A DNA stretch of 64,000 nucleotides. Origin: Protostelium mycophagum (lineage: Eukaryota; Evosea; Variosea; Protosteliida; Protosteliaceae). This document shows positions 25,450 through 37,014 of the stretch, in pieces (the first letter of the stretch is position 1; every line of letters begins with the position of its first letter). The DNA lies in contig MZNV01002263.1 of assembly GCA_002081555.1 (NCBI GenBank), forward strand, positions 55,408-119,407, given 5' to 3'. Position numbers and translations under genes: made by a program. The notes beneath the pieces were generated by a model that saw only the letters and a list, made by a program, of their open reading frames with translations, had not been told where the DNA came from and searched no databases.

Positions 25450-26229
25450 TCAAATAATTACAGGCTCAGTATTATTGCCTCGTTCTTCTGTGTAGCCAAA
25501 TGCGGCCATACCCTTCGTCATCACGTTGAATTGCACCTTCACTACCCCCAGACTTCGTACTTTTGTAACTGCACAAGTCAGAACCTTCAGTTGTGTTTGA
25601 TTTCTCACTTTGCCGCCCATCTGCTTGACACACGAAGGTGGGATCTTTATATTCTGCTCTCTGTCCATTGAATGTGCTCATGAACTCTGTCATCGGTGCT
25701 GCATGTTGCGGGACAAATAGTCTGATGTATTTTATATACCTGTCAATGTCAGTGTCAAATGTCACAAGTATGATAGTGCTCACCTCCCAGGAGATACTGG
25801 AAGATGGGTTGAACCGTATCCCTTTACTATATCTACACCGCGCCAATCTGGGCCGAAAATTGCCACGGAGAGCTGGGGCCATCCGTAGGCATTTGTTGAT
25901 TTAAAACTAATTTCTATGGGGAAATTCCACACCAATGATCTGTCGCTTGCATGTGTAGATTTGTTTGAATACTGAGTCAGACCGTGCTTGATTCCCTGAC
26001 TGAGTTTAAAATTTGAATGACAGAAAATGGCGGAAAACTCACCGAGATGACTTCCCAATCGGTACCATGAACAAAGTGATATTTACAATAAATCGATTCT
26101 GACCCTAACAACTACAACGAGTCAGAATATTGATTCCTTCGAAGACTTCACCTCGCACGATTCTATTTGGCCATAAACAGACACCAGAAACGATGTAGAA
26201 GTATCGTCTGCATCGAGCGGTGGCGGCAT
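25450..26229 (-). CDS. B9D1: B9 domain-containing protein 1 (ciliary transition zone)
   Basis: Reading on the minus strand: SFLVSVYGQIESCE, YCKYHFVHGTDWEVIS, LVWNFPIEISFKSTNAYGWP, then SVAIFGPD, VKGYGSTHLPVSPGR, RLFVPQ, FNGQRAEYKDPTFVCQADGR, VKVQFNVMTKGM and FGYTEERG, stopping at 25450. These blocks match the conserved B9 (C2-like) domain of B9D1 in order and spacing. B9D1 acts with B9D2, MKS1 and the tectonic complex as a gate at the base of cilia or flagella, so a flagellate stage is implied. The start at 26229 (MPPPLDADD) gives a protein close to the family's usual size. The same frame also splices cleanly to upstream exons (see 26240-27633), so the true start may be further up. Confidence 0.9.
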
Positions 26230-26239
26230 ATACCTTTCA

Positions 26240-27633
26240 AAATAAGTAGTGGTGCAAGAGATAGAAAGAAAAATACCTTGGTGGCTCAGATTGAACAATA
26301 ACTTGTCCCTCTGTTGAATCTGGTCCTTCTTCTCCATCCTCTAAGAAATGTAAGAAATCCCGCCATCCCGATTTTCAATTTGAAATCATCACCTTTTTGT
26401 GTTCGGTTAAGGCGGTCAGCATTACTGTCACGGCTAGGATTCATGGGAGAAGGAGGAACCCTCTCCCGCTTACCGACTAACCTGCGAGGTTTTGGCGATG
26501 ATGTGGCACTAGCTGGTGCCTCAGAGCCCGTATCAGTGTCATTACCACTCTGTTGAAATTTAATATACTGATGAATTTGACAAATAGTCACCTCGAGCTG
26601 AACTCCCAAATCTAATTTCCCCTTATGTGATTTCTTCTCTTCTTTCGGCTATGACCGTCAGACCAACACGAACACCTATTCCTATACCTCTTTCGATTTC
26701 TTCACCTTCTTTAAACTCTGGCTGTCGCTCAGTACTTCCTCTTTCTGGCTCTTTTTTTCTTTTTTTTCTTTCTTTTCTTTTTTTTCTTTCTTTTCTTTCT
26801 TTTCTTTTTCGTTTGAAAAAAATGTCTTTTTAGACGAGGAAACGCTCTGGTTATCGCTCAGTAATTCGTCATTCTCCCCTTTTGTCTTGTCTTTTTTTCC
26901 TTTTTTCTCTTTCTTCGAAGGAAATTTTGTACTGTCGCTCAGGACTTCGCCTTCGTCCTCTACAGCTTCTTTTTTTGATTTTTTGGAAGATTTTTCCTTC
27001 TTTGATTTCGTACTCTTCGAAAGATCGTCTTCTTGGGCTTCCTCCTCTTCTGTCTGTACAACCTCTTTATCTTACACATGAGTGAGAATGTTTATCAATA
27101 CCCTTCATTACCTTTTTTGTTCGTTCTCATCTCCACAAACCCTGCGCAGAATGAGTGATGGATCTTCATTTTTCCATGTGATGATTCTTGCCTGAGTGAT
27201 TCCTTGACATTGGTGGATTTTTACTGCTTCTCTTTGGGTCAGGTGATCTGGTCCCTGCACAGGATCAACTGCTTATAATCAGCTGCAACTGCTAACCTGC
27301 TCGAGTGTCTCTCTCACTTTCTTCATCGTCAGTGCGCACAATCTGAAAAAGTAAGATGATTAAGCTGTCTGATCTGGCACTACCTCTTTACGTCGTGCAA
27401 ACCCAGAGCCTCTTCGTGATATTGTTGGTGACTTCTGTGTGGCGAATCGCGAGTTTCTGCCAGGGTCGAGCTGAATCACTTCATCACGATTTTCGCCAAT
27501 TGATGTCTTTTGATTATTTATTCTGCAGAAGATTCACCTCTTCGTCCGTGTCTCGCGACATTTCCTTTGCATCTAGTTTTCTTCGTTGGCTTACCGCGGG
27601 CCTGCGGTCATCTTGTGGCTCTTCACTATCCAT
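26240..27633 (-). CDS. Lysine/glutamate-rich low-complexity protein, possibly the N-terminal part of the B9D1 gene
   Basis: Starts at 27633 (MDSEEPQDDRRPAVSQRRK). Exons follow with IQLDPGRNSRFATQKSP near 27460, then EAVKIHQCQGITQARIITW near 27210, then a long charged block of KEK/KKE repeats at 26690-27070 on the minus strand (poly-purine). Three similar acidic phrases punctuate it: EVLSDSTK, ELLSDNQS and EVLSDSQS. The last exon (DGEEGPDSTEGQVIVQSEPP) splices in frame into the B9D1 exon. It may therefore be one fused gene, or a separate gene ending just before B9D1. I recognise no domain. The EVLSDS repeats resemble casein-kinase-2 acidic sites, which is inference only. Confidence 0.5.
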
Positions 27634-27822
27634 AACAGAGAAGGCTGGTGCGTCAAGCTGAAAGAGGCAGCAGGAAAAATAACGGCTGGAAGATGTTTGA
27701 GTGTTGTAGTCCGAACTAAAATTGGCGCGAAAACACAAAATTCAGAGAATTCCTCTTCGGCCAAAAATATCCAAAATATGAAATTACAACGCATACGTTC
27801 TATTTATAGCCCCTTTGTCATA

Positions 27823-28413
27823 TTATACAACCATTATACAGAATAACTCATGTTCTCCCATATAAGGTACCACGTGCACTCTTCCGTGCTTCACTCCGAT
27901 GTAAGGTCCGTGATGTGCCTTGATCGCTACTCTGCCATTTACATTTTCCACTCTGAACTTTGCCTCTGGGGTATACTCGTCATATGTTGTGTACAGTTGC
28001 CCATAGAAGTCGATGGCCAGGTACTTTCCGTGGTGTGTTTTTAGACGATAGATGTCGTCGTGACAGTGATGAAGATGGAAGTGTGCCTTGTGTGACATAT
28101 ATGGCTCATTGTACAGACCACCATCTTCTGCAGTGAGGAATGAGCCATCGCGTGCTTGAAAAGCTCTCTTTCCGTGATGATTGACGAGGTTTGGCTGTAC
28201 AAAGACTGTCTGCTGCGTGTATACTACAATTATAGATCAGAGGAGATCATTAAGAAACTGAGAGTTACCTGGATGAGGGGTAATGATGGCTTGAGCTGGG
28301 TAAGACATTGGCACAGGTGCGGGCGCCAATTGCTGAGGGACTGGAACAAACTGTTGTTGATTTACAATGATGACCTCAGCATTGTGATGGTGGTGGTGGT
28401 GAAAGAAGCCCAT
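27823..28413 (-). CDS. Hisactophilin-like histidine-rich beta-trefoil protein
   Basis: Starts at 28413 with MGFF and six consecutive histidines, then a Gln/Pro/Ala-rich stretch. Intron 28224-28268 leads to the trefoil: GKRAFQARDGSFLTAEDGG, HKAHFHLHHCHDD, YRLKTHHGKYLAIDFYGQ, KFRVENVNGRVAIKAHHGP and YIGVKHGRVHVV, ending FCIMVV at 27823. The repeated K-x-HHG-x-Y and FxVEN-GG-VAIK patterns match hisactophilin of Dictyostelium, a small pH-sensing actin-binding protein of the cortex, and the related fascin fold. Histidine protonation near neutral pH controls actin and membrane binding in the known protein. The N-terminal His run and low-complexity arm are extra relative to the compact Dictyostelium protein. 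Confidence 0.85.
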
Positions 28414-28684
28414 ATTTTGTTGTTGTTGTGTTGTTATCAGCAAAGAATGATGATCCAGGCTGCAAAAACGAGCGACGAAACAAAATTCTTCCTCCCTGGG
28501 ATTTTCGTTGTAGACGGTGACTTGCGCTTCCCTGGGAATACCAAAACAGATCTCGCATTTCTGGAGCCCAAGACAATCAATTCCAACACATTGAATCACC
28601 ATTTCCAGATCTATGTGACCCTTCTAATGAATACACTTTCGTCAAAGATAAAGATTTGAAGGGGTGAACACATACAACAAAGAT

Positions 28685-31600
28685 TCAGTAGTATTCATAA
28701 GTCTCTTCCTCTGGCTCGTAGACCTTGTTCTTTCGAGCATTGATCGCGAGCTCTGCGAGCTCCTTCTGTCCATTTCCTTTGGCAGATCTCGTCACAAACG
28801 GATGCTGCAGATATTAGAAATCACTTGAACTCAAGATTCGTCTTTGCAAAGAGCCGCAAAACAAAATGGTCAGATCCAACACAACCGATGCGTCGCTTCA
28901 GAAGGACGTTGGAACGCAGCAAAGCTGCAGGTCTGGTCACAAACAAAATATCTGCAAGAACAAAAGGACTCACATTTAGCAGTTCTGAAGCGGTTGGCCT
29001 CTCTTCTGGGCTCATTCTGGAACACACACGAATGAAATTTTGTATATCTGCTGACATCTTGGAAGGGTCTTTGAACGGCGGAATTCCTTGTGACACGATC
29101 ATGAGAAGTGCTGAGAGGGTCAGGAAATTTCGAGGAGAAACACGTGAAATTTCGTGGAAATCCGGACCTTTTAGTGCTGGCATCTCAAAAAATGGTGGCT
29201 CCTTCTCGACAAGCTCAAGGCACATGACACCCAAACTCCATATGTCCACCTGAAAATTCAGCGAAACTTTCCTGAAATTCCCATGAAATCTCACCTTCGT
29301 ATCATACTCATGCTCTCCCACGATGACCTCCGGGGCCATCCAGTACGTCTACAACGAGTCAAAAATGTCGGGAAATTCGAATTAAATGATTACCGTTCCG
29401 ACTGTTGTAGTTCTCTTACTGGCCTCCGGTGTGAGAGCAGCGCTGTACCCAAAATCGGCTGAAGAGTGTCAGAAAAACAATCATGACTCCACTTACTGAT
29501 TTTGACAAAACCAGTGACGCTGATCAGAATATTGTCAGATTTAATATCCCTGAAAAATTATTCAATTTTAATATATTTATCGTGATTTTTACCTGTGTAT
29601 GATGTCATTTTTATGTAGATAGACCAGACTCTGAAGAACCTATGAGATTTCAGTACATCTGTAATTCCGCGGAGATCTTCACTCACAGATCTACAGATGT
29701 GGGAAGAAACACTCTCCGGTATTGTGTCATTCAGTTCGATGACATCTGTCAAAGATGTCCCGTCGACATACTCCATGATCACCTGGTGGGCAGATGTGAG
29801 TCCCCACATCTCAAGAAATCTCGCGGAAAACTCACCCATAGTGTCCCCGCAGTGAAGAAACTGTCTACAAAATTGATGATGTTGGGATGATGTAACTCTT
29901 TCATGATGACGATCTCTGAGACCACAGCTTGTTTGTTTGGTTGTTGCGCGATGACCATCTTCTTAATGGCAACCATGCGTTTCTGATGCAACATCAGTGG
30001 ATCATTATGATATCGCATCGAGATGTCATTGATTCATCAGTGAGATATCTTGTATGGCGAAAAGGAAATTCAGAATAAAATGATTATTTTCCCACATTAT
30101 GCTCGGGGCGTATGTCCGTTGCCTTATATACAGATCCTGATCCTCTGCGAAATTTCAGCGAGATTTCACGATGTCGCACGAGAGATCGAGATATCTCACC
30201 CGGCACCCACAATAGAAAGATCGGTGAAATATTCTTCGGGATTTCCTTTGGTCACGACTTCTCCTGGCAAATTTCAGACTTTAATATCATTAAAAACTTC
30301 AAACTTAAACAGGAAAGTTTTCACAGTTGCAAAATCGGAATTTTTACAAAAAAATTGTTGTACAAAACAAGATTTGTGGAAAAATTCGTTCAAAAATATT
30401 CTGTCATAATCAACCGCGAAAATCCGTGATGTACATTTTAAGACCGATTGTAGTGTGAAATCTGTCGCGACAACACACTTGAAGTATGACATCTTACCTA
30501 TAGCCGCCATGATATCTTTTTTTATGAGTGCGGCGAGTGACATGCCCAATTTGACATTCTCTTCGTCTCCTTCAGAATTTCCGATGGTGTTGCTACGCAT
30601 CTGATGATGTCATCGCATGTCAATCATGTCAATTTGACATTCACCTTGGTTGTCACGTCACCACTGGAGTGACTGACAGCTATGGATGCTGGAGTTTTCA
30701 ATTCGGGTTTGGCTAAATTTGGAGCAGAAGGTGAGACCGTGATGGGTGCTTTGATCTCCTTGACAACCTTTGGAAACTCCACTTTTTTCTGCGAAATTTC
30801 AGTCTTTTTGGTGGATCTACAACGTTGTAGAATCACCTCTGCAGCTGCTGTTGTCTTAATGTCTGGAGATTTTGCAGAAACACTTGGCCGGGGTTGAGCA
30901 TTCCCAACCCTTACCGTGCTCGGTACCTGAAATTTCACGTAAATTTCCACTCTATTCATCTACAACGAGTCAATCACTCACCGGCTTGTTGAAAGTGTTG
31001 GATGTGATATCTTTTTTGAAAATGTCTGGCACTACAACTCTGTCATTTGAAGATTTTATGCTGCTTCTGTTATTCTCGGTATGAGCGGACTCGAGGGGCG
31101 ACCCCCTGATGGTCTTAAAGACGGGCTTATTAGGCAGGGGGACCTCTTGTACGTCACTCAAAGTCATAGACGTTCCCTGGGCCTTGCGCTTGGCCACGAG
31201 TTTCTTTTTCCAATCGGGCATCTCGGCGTTGCCTCTGCTGAGACTTCTGAAGAAAAATATTAAATATTGTGATAATTCAAAAGAATTGGGAAAAAAGAGC
31301 TGTTAATTCGAAATTCTAAAAAATATTTTCGACATTCTTTTTATTAAAAGAAGAGTTGTAGTGCCAGACATTACAAAATAAAAAATAGAAATATGGAAAC
31401 TCACTCGAAAACGGTGAAACTTGGCTTATTCTTAATATCGCCCATGATCATGTTCTCATGGAAGGCCATGATCTGAGTGAGCTTTCTGGCATTCTTGTTT
31501 CTCTCCTCTTCTGATATTCCAGAGGAAGCTAACATTTTTTCCCATTCTGGATTCATCTTCTGAAAGACGATTACGACTCTTTATCGTTTTTCGACATCAT

Positions 31601-32045
31601 CATTTTCAGAGATGAAAGACGGTAGTGAAAATACGTTTCCCACCTGAGGTTCTGCTTTTGCCGGTGGTTTAGCAGGTGCAGGCGTCTCTTTTCTGGTGGG
31701 CGATGTCTTTTGTGTCCTCAGACTGTTGTGTCTATCTTTTGTTGGTGACGTCGTTTCTCCCTTAAGGTGATTGATTCTCTTATTGACACTTGCCGATGAC
31801 TCTTCTACCGAGATCTCGCTGCCTTCTGAGGCCATCTTTGTCGGTGTGTATTCTGATCGACTGCCCAGATTACTCAGACTCTCTGAGCGTCTCATTGTCG
31901 GGGGAGGTGCTTTTGTGTCATCTTCTGGCAGTGCAATGTCTGTTGTTGCAGTATTTGAATCACGTTTGACTTTTGGACTGAACAAATTGGTGAAGAAGTT
32001 CTTTACAAAGCCAGGTCTCTTCTGATTGCTCACTCTCTCGGTCAT
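28685..32045 (-). CDS. PAK/STE20-like serine/threonine kinase
   Basis: Starts at 32045 (MTERVSNQKRPGFVKNFF). A Ser/Pro/Lys-rich linker is followed by NPEWEKMLASSGISEEERNK near 31540, which matches the C-terminal (inhibitory-switch) half of the PAK p21-binding domain. A further basic linker contains MPDWKKKLVAKRKAQ near 31210. The kinase domain has VAIKKMVIAQQPNKQAVVSE near 29970, HHPNIINFVDSF, VIMEYVDGTSLTDV, an intron-split HRD and DFG region at about 29400-29560, TTTVG and MAPEVIVGEHEYDTK near 29330, VDIWSLGVMCLELVEKEPPF and ASELLN joined to HPFVTRSAKG, ending at 28685. PAKs act downstream of Rac/Cdc42 on actin and motility. I do not see the CRIB core (ISxPxxFxHxxHVG) before NPEW, so GTPase binding is not established. 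Confidence 0.88.
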
Positions 32046-32347
32046 TTTATGATTGTGTGCGAATATCCGCTATCAAATGATCACGAGCGCTCTGCTTGTT
32101 GTGACCGTCTAGGGCTTCTGTCGCGAGAGGTTTGTTGATCAGAACACGGTTGCAGCCGGATATTTTTCAAGTTGAAAACACCTTAACCAGCGAGGGAGAC
32201 ACCACTTTCGGAGCAATATTCCATGTCTCGGTTCCTATGCAAAAACGGTGTTGTACGCTCGTCACACCAAAGACAAGGATAAAGGAAGTGTTGGAAAGAG
32301 ATACATTTATCGTTTATCTATTTTGTATTTTAATGTTTTGCAATCGA

Positions 32348-33267
32348 TTATTCCTTGTCCTCCTCGGCCTCCTCGAGTCTGGTTCCGTCATCACCAGCGG
32401 TCTTTCCCTCGTTCGACATGTCAGATGTCCATAAGGTAAGGTTGTCTCTTAACAGCTGCATGATGAGTGTGGAGTCCTTGTATGAGTCCTCAGAGAGGGT
32501 GTCGAGTTCGGCGATGGCATCATCGAAAGCCTGCTTGGCGAGCTGGCAAGCTCTGTCTGGCGAGTTGAGGATCTCGTAGTAGAAGACGGAGAAGTTGAGG
32601 GCAAGTCCAAGACGGATGGGGTGGGTGGGTGGCAGCTCAGTCGTGGCAATGTCAGAGGCAGACTTGTATGCGATCAGAGAGTTCTCTGCGGCCTCCTTGC
32701 GACCGTTTCCAGCGGCAAACTCGGCGAGGTATCTGTGGTAGTCTCCCTTCCTAAGCAGAGGGTCAGCCGCCGCGGAAAAACAAGATCTAAAATAAAAAAT
32801 AAAAATGAACTCACATTTTGTAGTAGAAGACCTTTGATTCACCGGTGGTGGCAGTTTGGATGAGGTGCTGGTCCAAGACGTTGAGGATGTCGTGGCAGAT
32901 GTTGGAGAGCTCGTTCTCAACCTTGACTCTGTATTCCTTGATACGGGCGACGTGGCTCTCGTTACCCTTGTTCTCCTCCTTCTGCTCAATGGAGGAGATG
33001 ATTCTCCAGGAAGCACGGCGGGCTCCAATAACATTCTTGTAGGCAACAGAGAGGAGGTTTCTCTCCTCGACGGTCAACTCAACATCGAGAGAAGCGACGC
33101 GCTTCATGGATTCAACCATCTCTAAATCTACATAAGAAGAAGGCCTCGAACAAAAACTTGCATAGGGATCCATATCATTAAATCTAGATCTAAAACTCAC
33201 CGTCGTAACGCTCGGCCTGTTCGGCGAGCTTAGCCATGTAGACATTCTCTTCACGTGCGTCGGCCAT
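32348..33267 (-). CDS. 14-3-3 phosphopeptide-binding adaptor protein
   Basis: Starts at 33267 ([20 protein letters not shown]). The minus strand continues with [106 protein letters not shown] and [18 protein letters not shown], then an acidic tail ending at 32348. The conserved phosphopeptide-pocket residues (K in AYKNVIG, R in GARR, and the RY/N pairs) are in place. Length and order are standard for the family. The two introns are short. Codon use is richer in G/C at third positions than in neighbouring genes, as expected of an abundant protein. Confidence 0.97.
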
Positions 33268-33626
33268 TTTGTCTTTAAAAAGTTCTTAGATACGGACGGT
33301 GGTTCGTGTTTCGACTGCCCAGAATAATGCCCAGCAAGGACGCCTTCCCTCCCCCGGCTCAATTGAAGAAAACGCTGCCCTCCCTCCCCCCAAAATTCCC
33401 TCCCGCCCTCGCATCTAATTATTTTTTCTCGCTAAAAACCGTATCAATGCACGTGTCATTACCGTGTTGGTGAAGCCACCTGTGGAATCGGTGGAAATTT
33501 GTTTCCAAACAGATTACGTAGAATGAGTGGTTGGATTCCGCTCTTGAACTGTGGAATTTCGTATGGAACAGAACAGAGGACAGCGGAAAGAGATTAAATA
33601 CGTGATACCACAAAGAAAAAAAGGAA
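33268..33626. promoter_or_regulatory. Divergent promoter region, pyrimidine-rich tract
   Basis: Lies between the start codons of 14-3-3 (minus) and the lactone oxidase (plus). A C/T-rich tract (CCCTCCCTCCCCCC, near 33380, and CCCTCCCGCCCTCG) is the main feature. No exon was seen. Confidence 0.4.
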
Positions 33627-36370
33627 ATGGAAGACGATCGTTGCAAAGAACACTCTCTTACTTCGTCGTTGTCGAACATGAAAGCGAAGCTGCACAGGAA
33701 ATTTTCTCATAAAGACAACGGACATACCGCTAAACATCACCGAATTTTGAGAAAGGGTCACGAAGAAGAGAAGTGGTACTGTTACCTTCTGTTAATAGAA
33801 CTCAAACATTCATCAGGATCAATTGGAACAACAACCAGACTTGTAACAATGCAAACATAAAGCACCCTACAAACCTCGATGAAATCGTGGACATTGTCAA
33901 ATCATCTGACAGAATCCGTGTGGCAGGTATTACGCCACTTACTTAGCTCGCCGATCATCTGAATCTATTTAGGTTATGGACACTCATGGAGTCCTATCGT
34001 AGCAACTGAGGAAGACAAAGACATTACCCTCATCGACTTGAAGGGTAGCTAAGATGACATGATTGAGCTATCTGATTGAGACAGGTTGTCCGGAATTAAA
34101 GAGGATCCTCTCGACACCACAACAAGTTTTAGAGACTTCCACCATCACTTTTGAGTGTGCCACCTCTATACAGGTAATTCCATCAACGATGTACAGAGCG
34201 GTCTTTCTGCAGACCAAGGTGTACACAAGAGTGGCTCTTGTCAGTAAGCTATAGGCTGCGGCATTGCCGCAGTTGAATGCAAAGAAGACCTAATGTGGTA
34301 TCACCGTTGCAGTGATCCGAATGAATAGACACACATTGAACTTACTTTGCAGGATCTTGAAGATTGGCTGAGGGCCAACAAGATACCCATGACTCTCCCC
34401 GCTAACGTGGTTCTTACCGAGGTTTTCCTCGTCGGCCTTACCGCTTGTGTCTGTCACGGCGCTGGTTACCACTGGGGCACCGTCTCAGACTTTGTCGCCT
34501 CGGTGACTTTGGTACAAGCCGATGGTAGTGTGGTCATTTACACCGATGTAGATCCGTCCACATTATCCATCCCCCCAGACCTCATGCAAAGAGCCAGAGT
34601 CGAGGTGAGTTTTCGTCGAAATTTCAGGGGTTGATGGGGGCAGGTGGTGGATCAAGAGAAGATGAATCACTTGAGAGGCTCTTTCGGTTTATTCGGAGTC
34701 ATCTACGCCATGACGATGAAGTTGGTCGAGGCCGATGTTCTTAGAATGAAAGATGAGGTGAGAGTTAAATGCAATTTCAAATTTAGACTTGTTGTAGATC
34801 ATGCCAGTGTCCATATTGACCGATCCTGTACAACTGAAGAATCTGGTGGAGAGGTGATAGATCTGACACGAATCCAACTGACATGTTTGACAGGTACGAT
34901 GGGTGGCTCGAGATCTTCTGGGTCCCTTTTAATGAAAATTGCTGGGTCAAGACCTGGGAGAAGGCCGAACCAGGCGTGGAGATGCAAAAGCCACATCACC
35001 ACAACAGTGATGTCGTTTTGGGAAGGGCGGGAAGGCTGATGTACGAGCTGAAGCCGGGTGAGATATCTTGTCGACATCTCAATTTCTCGCACTACTAGAA
35101 GACCTTGAGACTGATGACATCACAGGTCTCAGACTCAACCACAAACACAGAGAAAAATACGGAAAGAAATATCTCCATTCTGTTTTCAAGATGATGACAA
35201 TCGACTTCAGGCATAAACCCATCACCCATAACTACCACCGATACGATGCGACACACTACAGAGATTATATCGATAATTTTCCGGTGAGATTCAGAGGAAG
35301 TTATGAGATTTATCTGAGAAACTTATAGGTAGAAGACACAGAGTTTTCTATGCCTGTAGATGATCAGTACGTCAACGCTGCAAAAGCTTTTAAAGTCCTT
35401 CAAGATGTCATATTTGACGTAGAGGAGAAGGTGGAGCACATTATATTTTGTACTCAACATCTGCGCTCGTAGCGTTCAAAGGACTTTGATCTGTGCGGCA
35501 AAGGCCGCAGAGATGCCATATTACTGTTGTAGATCTCTAACACTAAAACTCACTGAAATTTCAGGAAGCACGATACCCCATCAATTTGACTTGTGAGATG
35601 AGATTTACAAGTGGAACAAAAGTATCCATGTCGCAACATCCCGCCAAAATATCGGATAAATGGGTCCACATGGAATTCCTCCGTAGCTCCTTGGCTGGAC
35701 TCGACGATGGGAATGATGTAATTTTGGCGGGAAAATACAGACTTCAGATTTTGAACTTTGACAGTTGGAGAGGTCTTGGTTGGAGGCGGTACAGAGAGTT
35801 ACGTCACAATGGATCGATCTGGGAGGTCTTCCCCACTGGGCCAAAGGATGGCACCTTATTCCGGGAATTGATGACCTGCTCAAGCGAAAAGTGAGTCCTT
35901 CACCCTCGTCTACAACGATGTAGACTGAAAAAAGATAGGTCATAAAGAAGAGCTTTGTAGATTACAGAAGAACACTGGACCCACATAACAAATTTCTCTC
36001 TTGGAAATTCAGACAACTTCTGGAAAATGGCCCAGTTGGAGATGAGCTGACGCAAAATGGCAGTGTAGAGGTGATTTTTGACCATCTACAACTAGTCTCA
36101 TTTCTCTAAATATATGTACATGTGCATTTGATGTCTTAGCGTTCTGACCAGTAGCAGGCTCCCAGAGAAAATGGACACATTGCGACCAACCCACAATACA
36201 TCCAAAGCTTCGTGCCGATGAATGGAAATGTCCAACAGTATGGTGTTGTAGACACGATACGTCACCCCACGACGTTCGCTCATCCCACAGATGGTCTGAG
36301 TGGCTCCACAACCGTCGAGATTTTGAATTCTCTCCAGCAGCTGAAGGTGCATTCAAATGGCACAAACTGA
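33627..36370 (+). CDS. FAD-linked sugar-lactone oxidase (L-gulonolactone / D-arabinonolactone oxidase type)
   Basis: ATG 33627. After a basic N-terminal stretch, a 41-nt intron joins GHEEEKW to INWNNNQTCNNANIKHPTNL, DEIVDIVKSSDRIRVA and GYGHSWSPIVA, the family's FAD-binding opening (GGHSxSP). Further blocks: PANVVLTEVFLVGLTACVCH with GAGYHWGTVSDFVASVTLVQ, then SFGLFGVIYAMTMKLVEADV, WLEIFWVPFNENCWVKTW and DYRRTLDPHNKFLSWKFRQL. The last exon (about 36162-36370) begins APRENGHIATNPQYIQSF and is reached by splicing from NGSVE. The family oxidises aldonolactones to ascorbate-type products. I do not see the vertebrate covalent-flavin histidine context clearly, nor a signal peptide. The substrate is inferred from family only. 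Confidence 0.82.
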
Positions 36371-36778
36371 AATATACAATAATGAGAACCGTCGTCTTGA
36401 TTTTCTTTCCATCTACAACAGCACCATGAAGGTTCTGTACAGTAAATTTTATCTTTTAATTTTCTGGCTGTAAATCCAAGGAGCATTGATTGATGTTGCT
36501 GTGGGCCGGCAACAACATTAGGATCTTCATCAGCACAACCTTTGTCATAATCAATGAGTATAGATTTGGATCTCTTCGTGTTCAGGGATCACCCAATACC
36601 AGGTGCCCATGTTTGGAACCACAGCCACTCTTTTCATAAAAATGAATCACCTTCTATATTAACCACGTACATTTCAGGGGGTGTACACATTGGTATTGGT
36701 GTGATGTGACGTCAAAGGTGACACAAAGATGGCATTATCTATTCGGAAATAGGTTTTTGGGAATGACGAATTGGACAT
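36283..36778 (-). CDS. Small hypothetical protein, 3' end antisense to the oxidase
   Basis: Reading minus from ATG 36778: MSNSSFPKTYFRIDNA, then SPLTSHHTNTN spliced to KVIHFYEKSGCGSKHGHLVL, spliced to CADEDPNVVAGPQQHQSMLL and GFTARKLKDKIYCTEPS. The joins keep frame and use normal GT-AG sites, so the protein-like text is probably real. The 3' part is uncertain: one model runs to a stop near 36283, overlapping the last exon of the oxidase by about 90 bases on the opposite strand. I recognise no family. Confidence 0.4.
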
Positions 36779-37014
36779 CTTTGATTTTTATTCTCCTATT
36801 TTCCGAAGTTTCACCGCAACCATCTCCGGCGATTCTTTGTCCTCTTTAGGAACAATTAGCGTTCCTGACCACTGCTATGAAGAAAAATGAGTGAATTCGC
36901 CTTCAGATCCGAGAACGAGATTGGACCAGTTCTGAGGTTAGAGCTTGCAGTCACCGTGGACTTTTTCCGGAATGAACACACATGAGTCAGTCCATACCTT
37001 TCCACCACACCACC
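36779..37014. promoter_or_regulatory. Upstream region of EGF/7TM copy 2
   Basis: Short divergent region. CAGTCACCGTGG near 36950 and CTTTCCACCACACCACCATG at the start codon are shared with the region just before copy 1, so the duplication included some promoter sequence that has since diverged. Confidence 0.4.

Noticed and set aside
26745-26820. T/C-rich tract as a mobile-element tail or telomere-like repeat
   Set aside because: On the minus strand it encodes the KEK-rich exon in frame. No terminal repeats or transposase are nearby.
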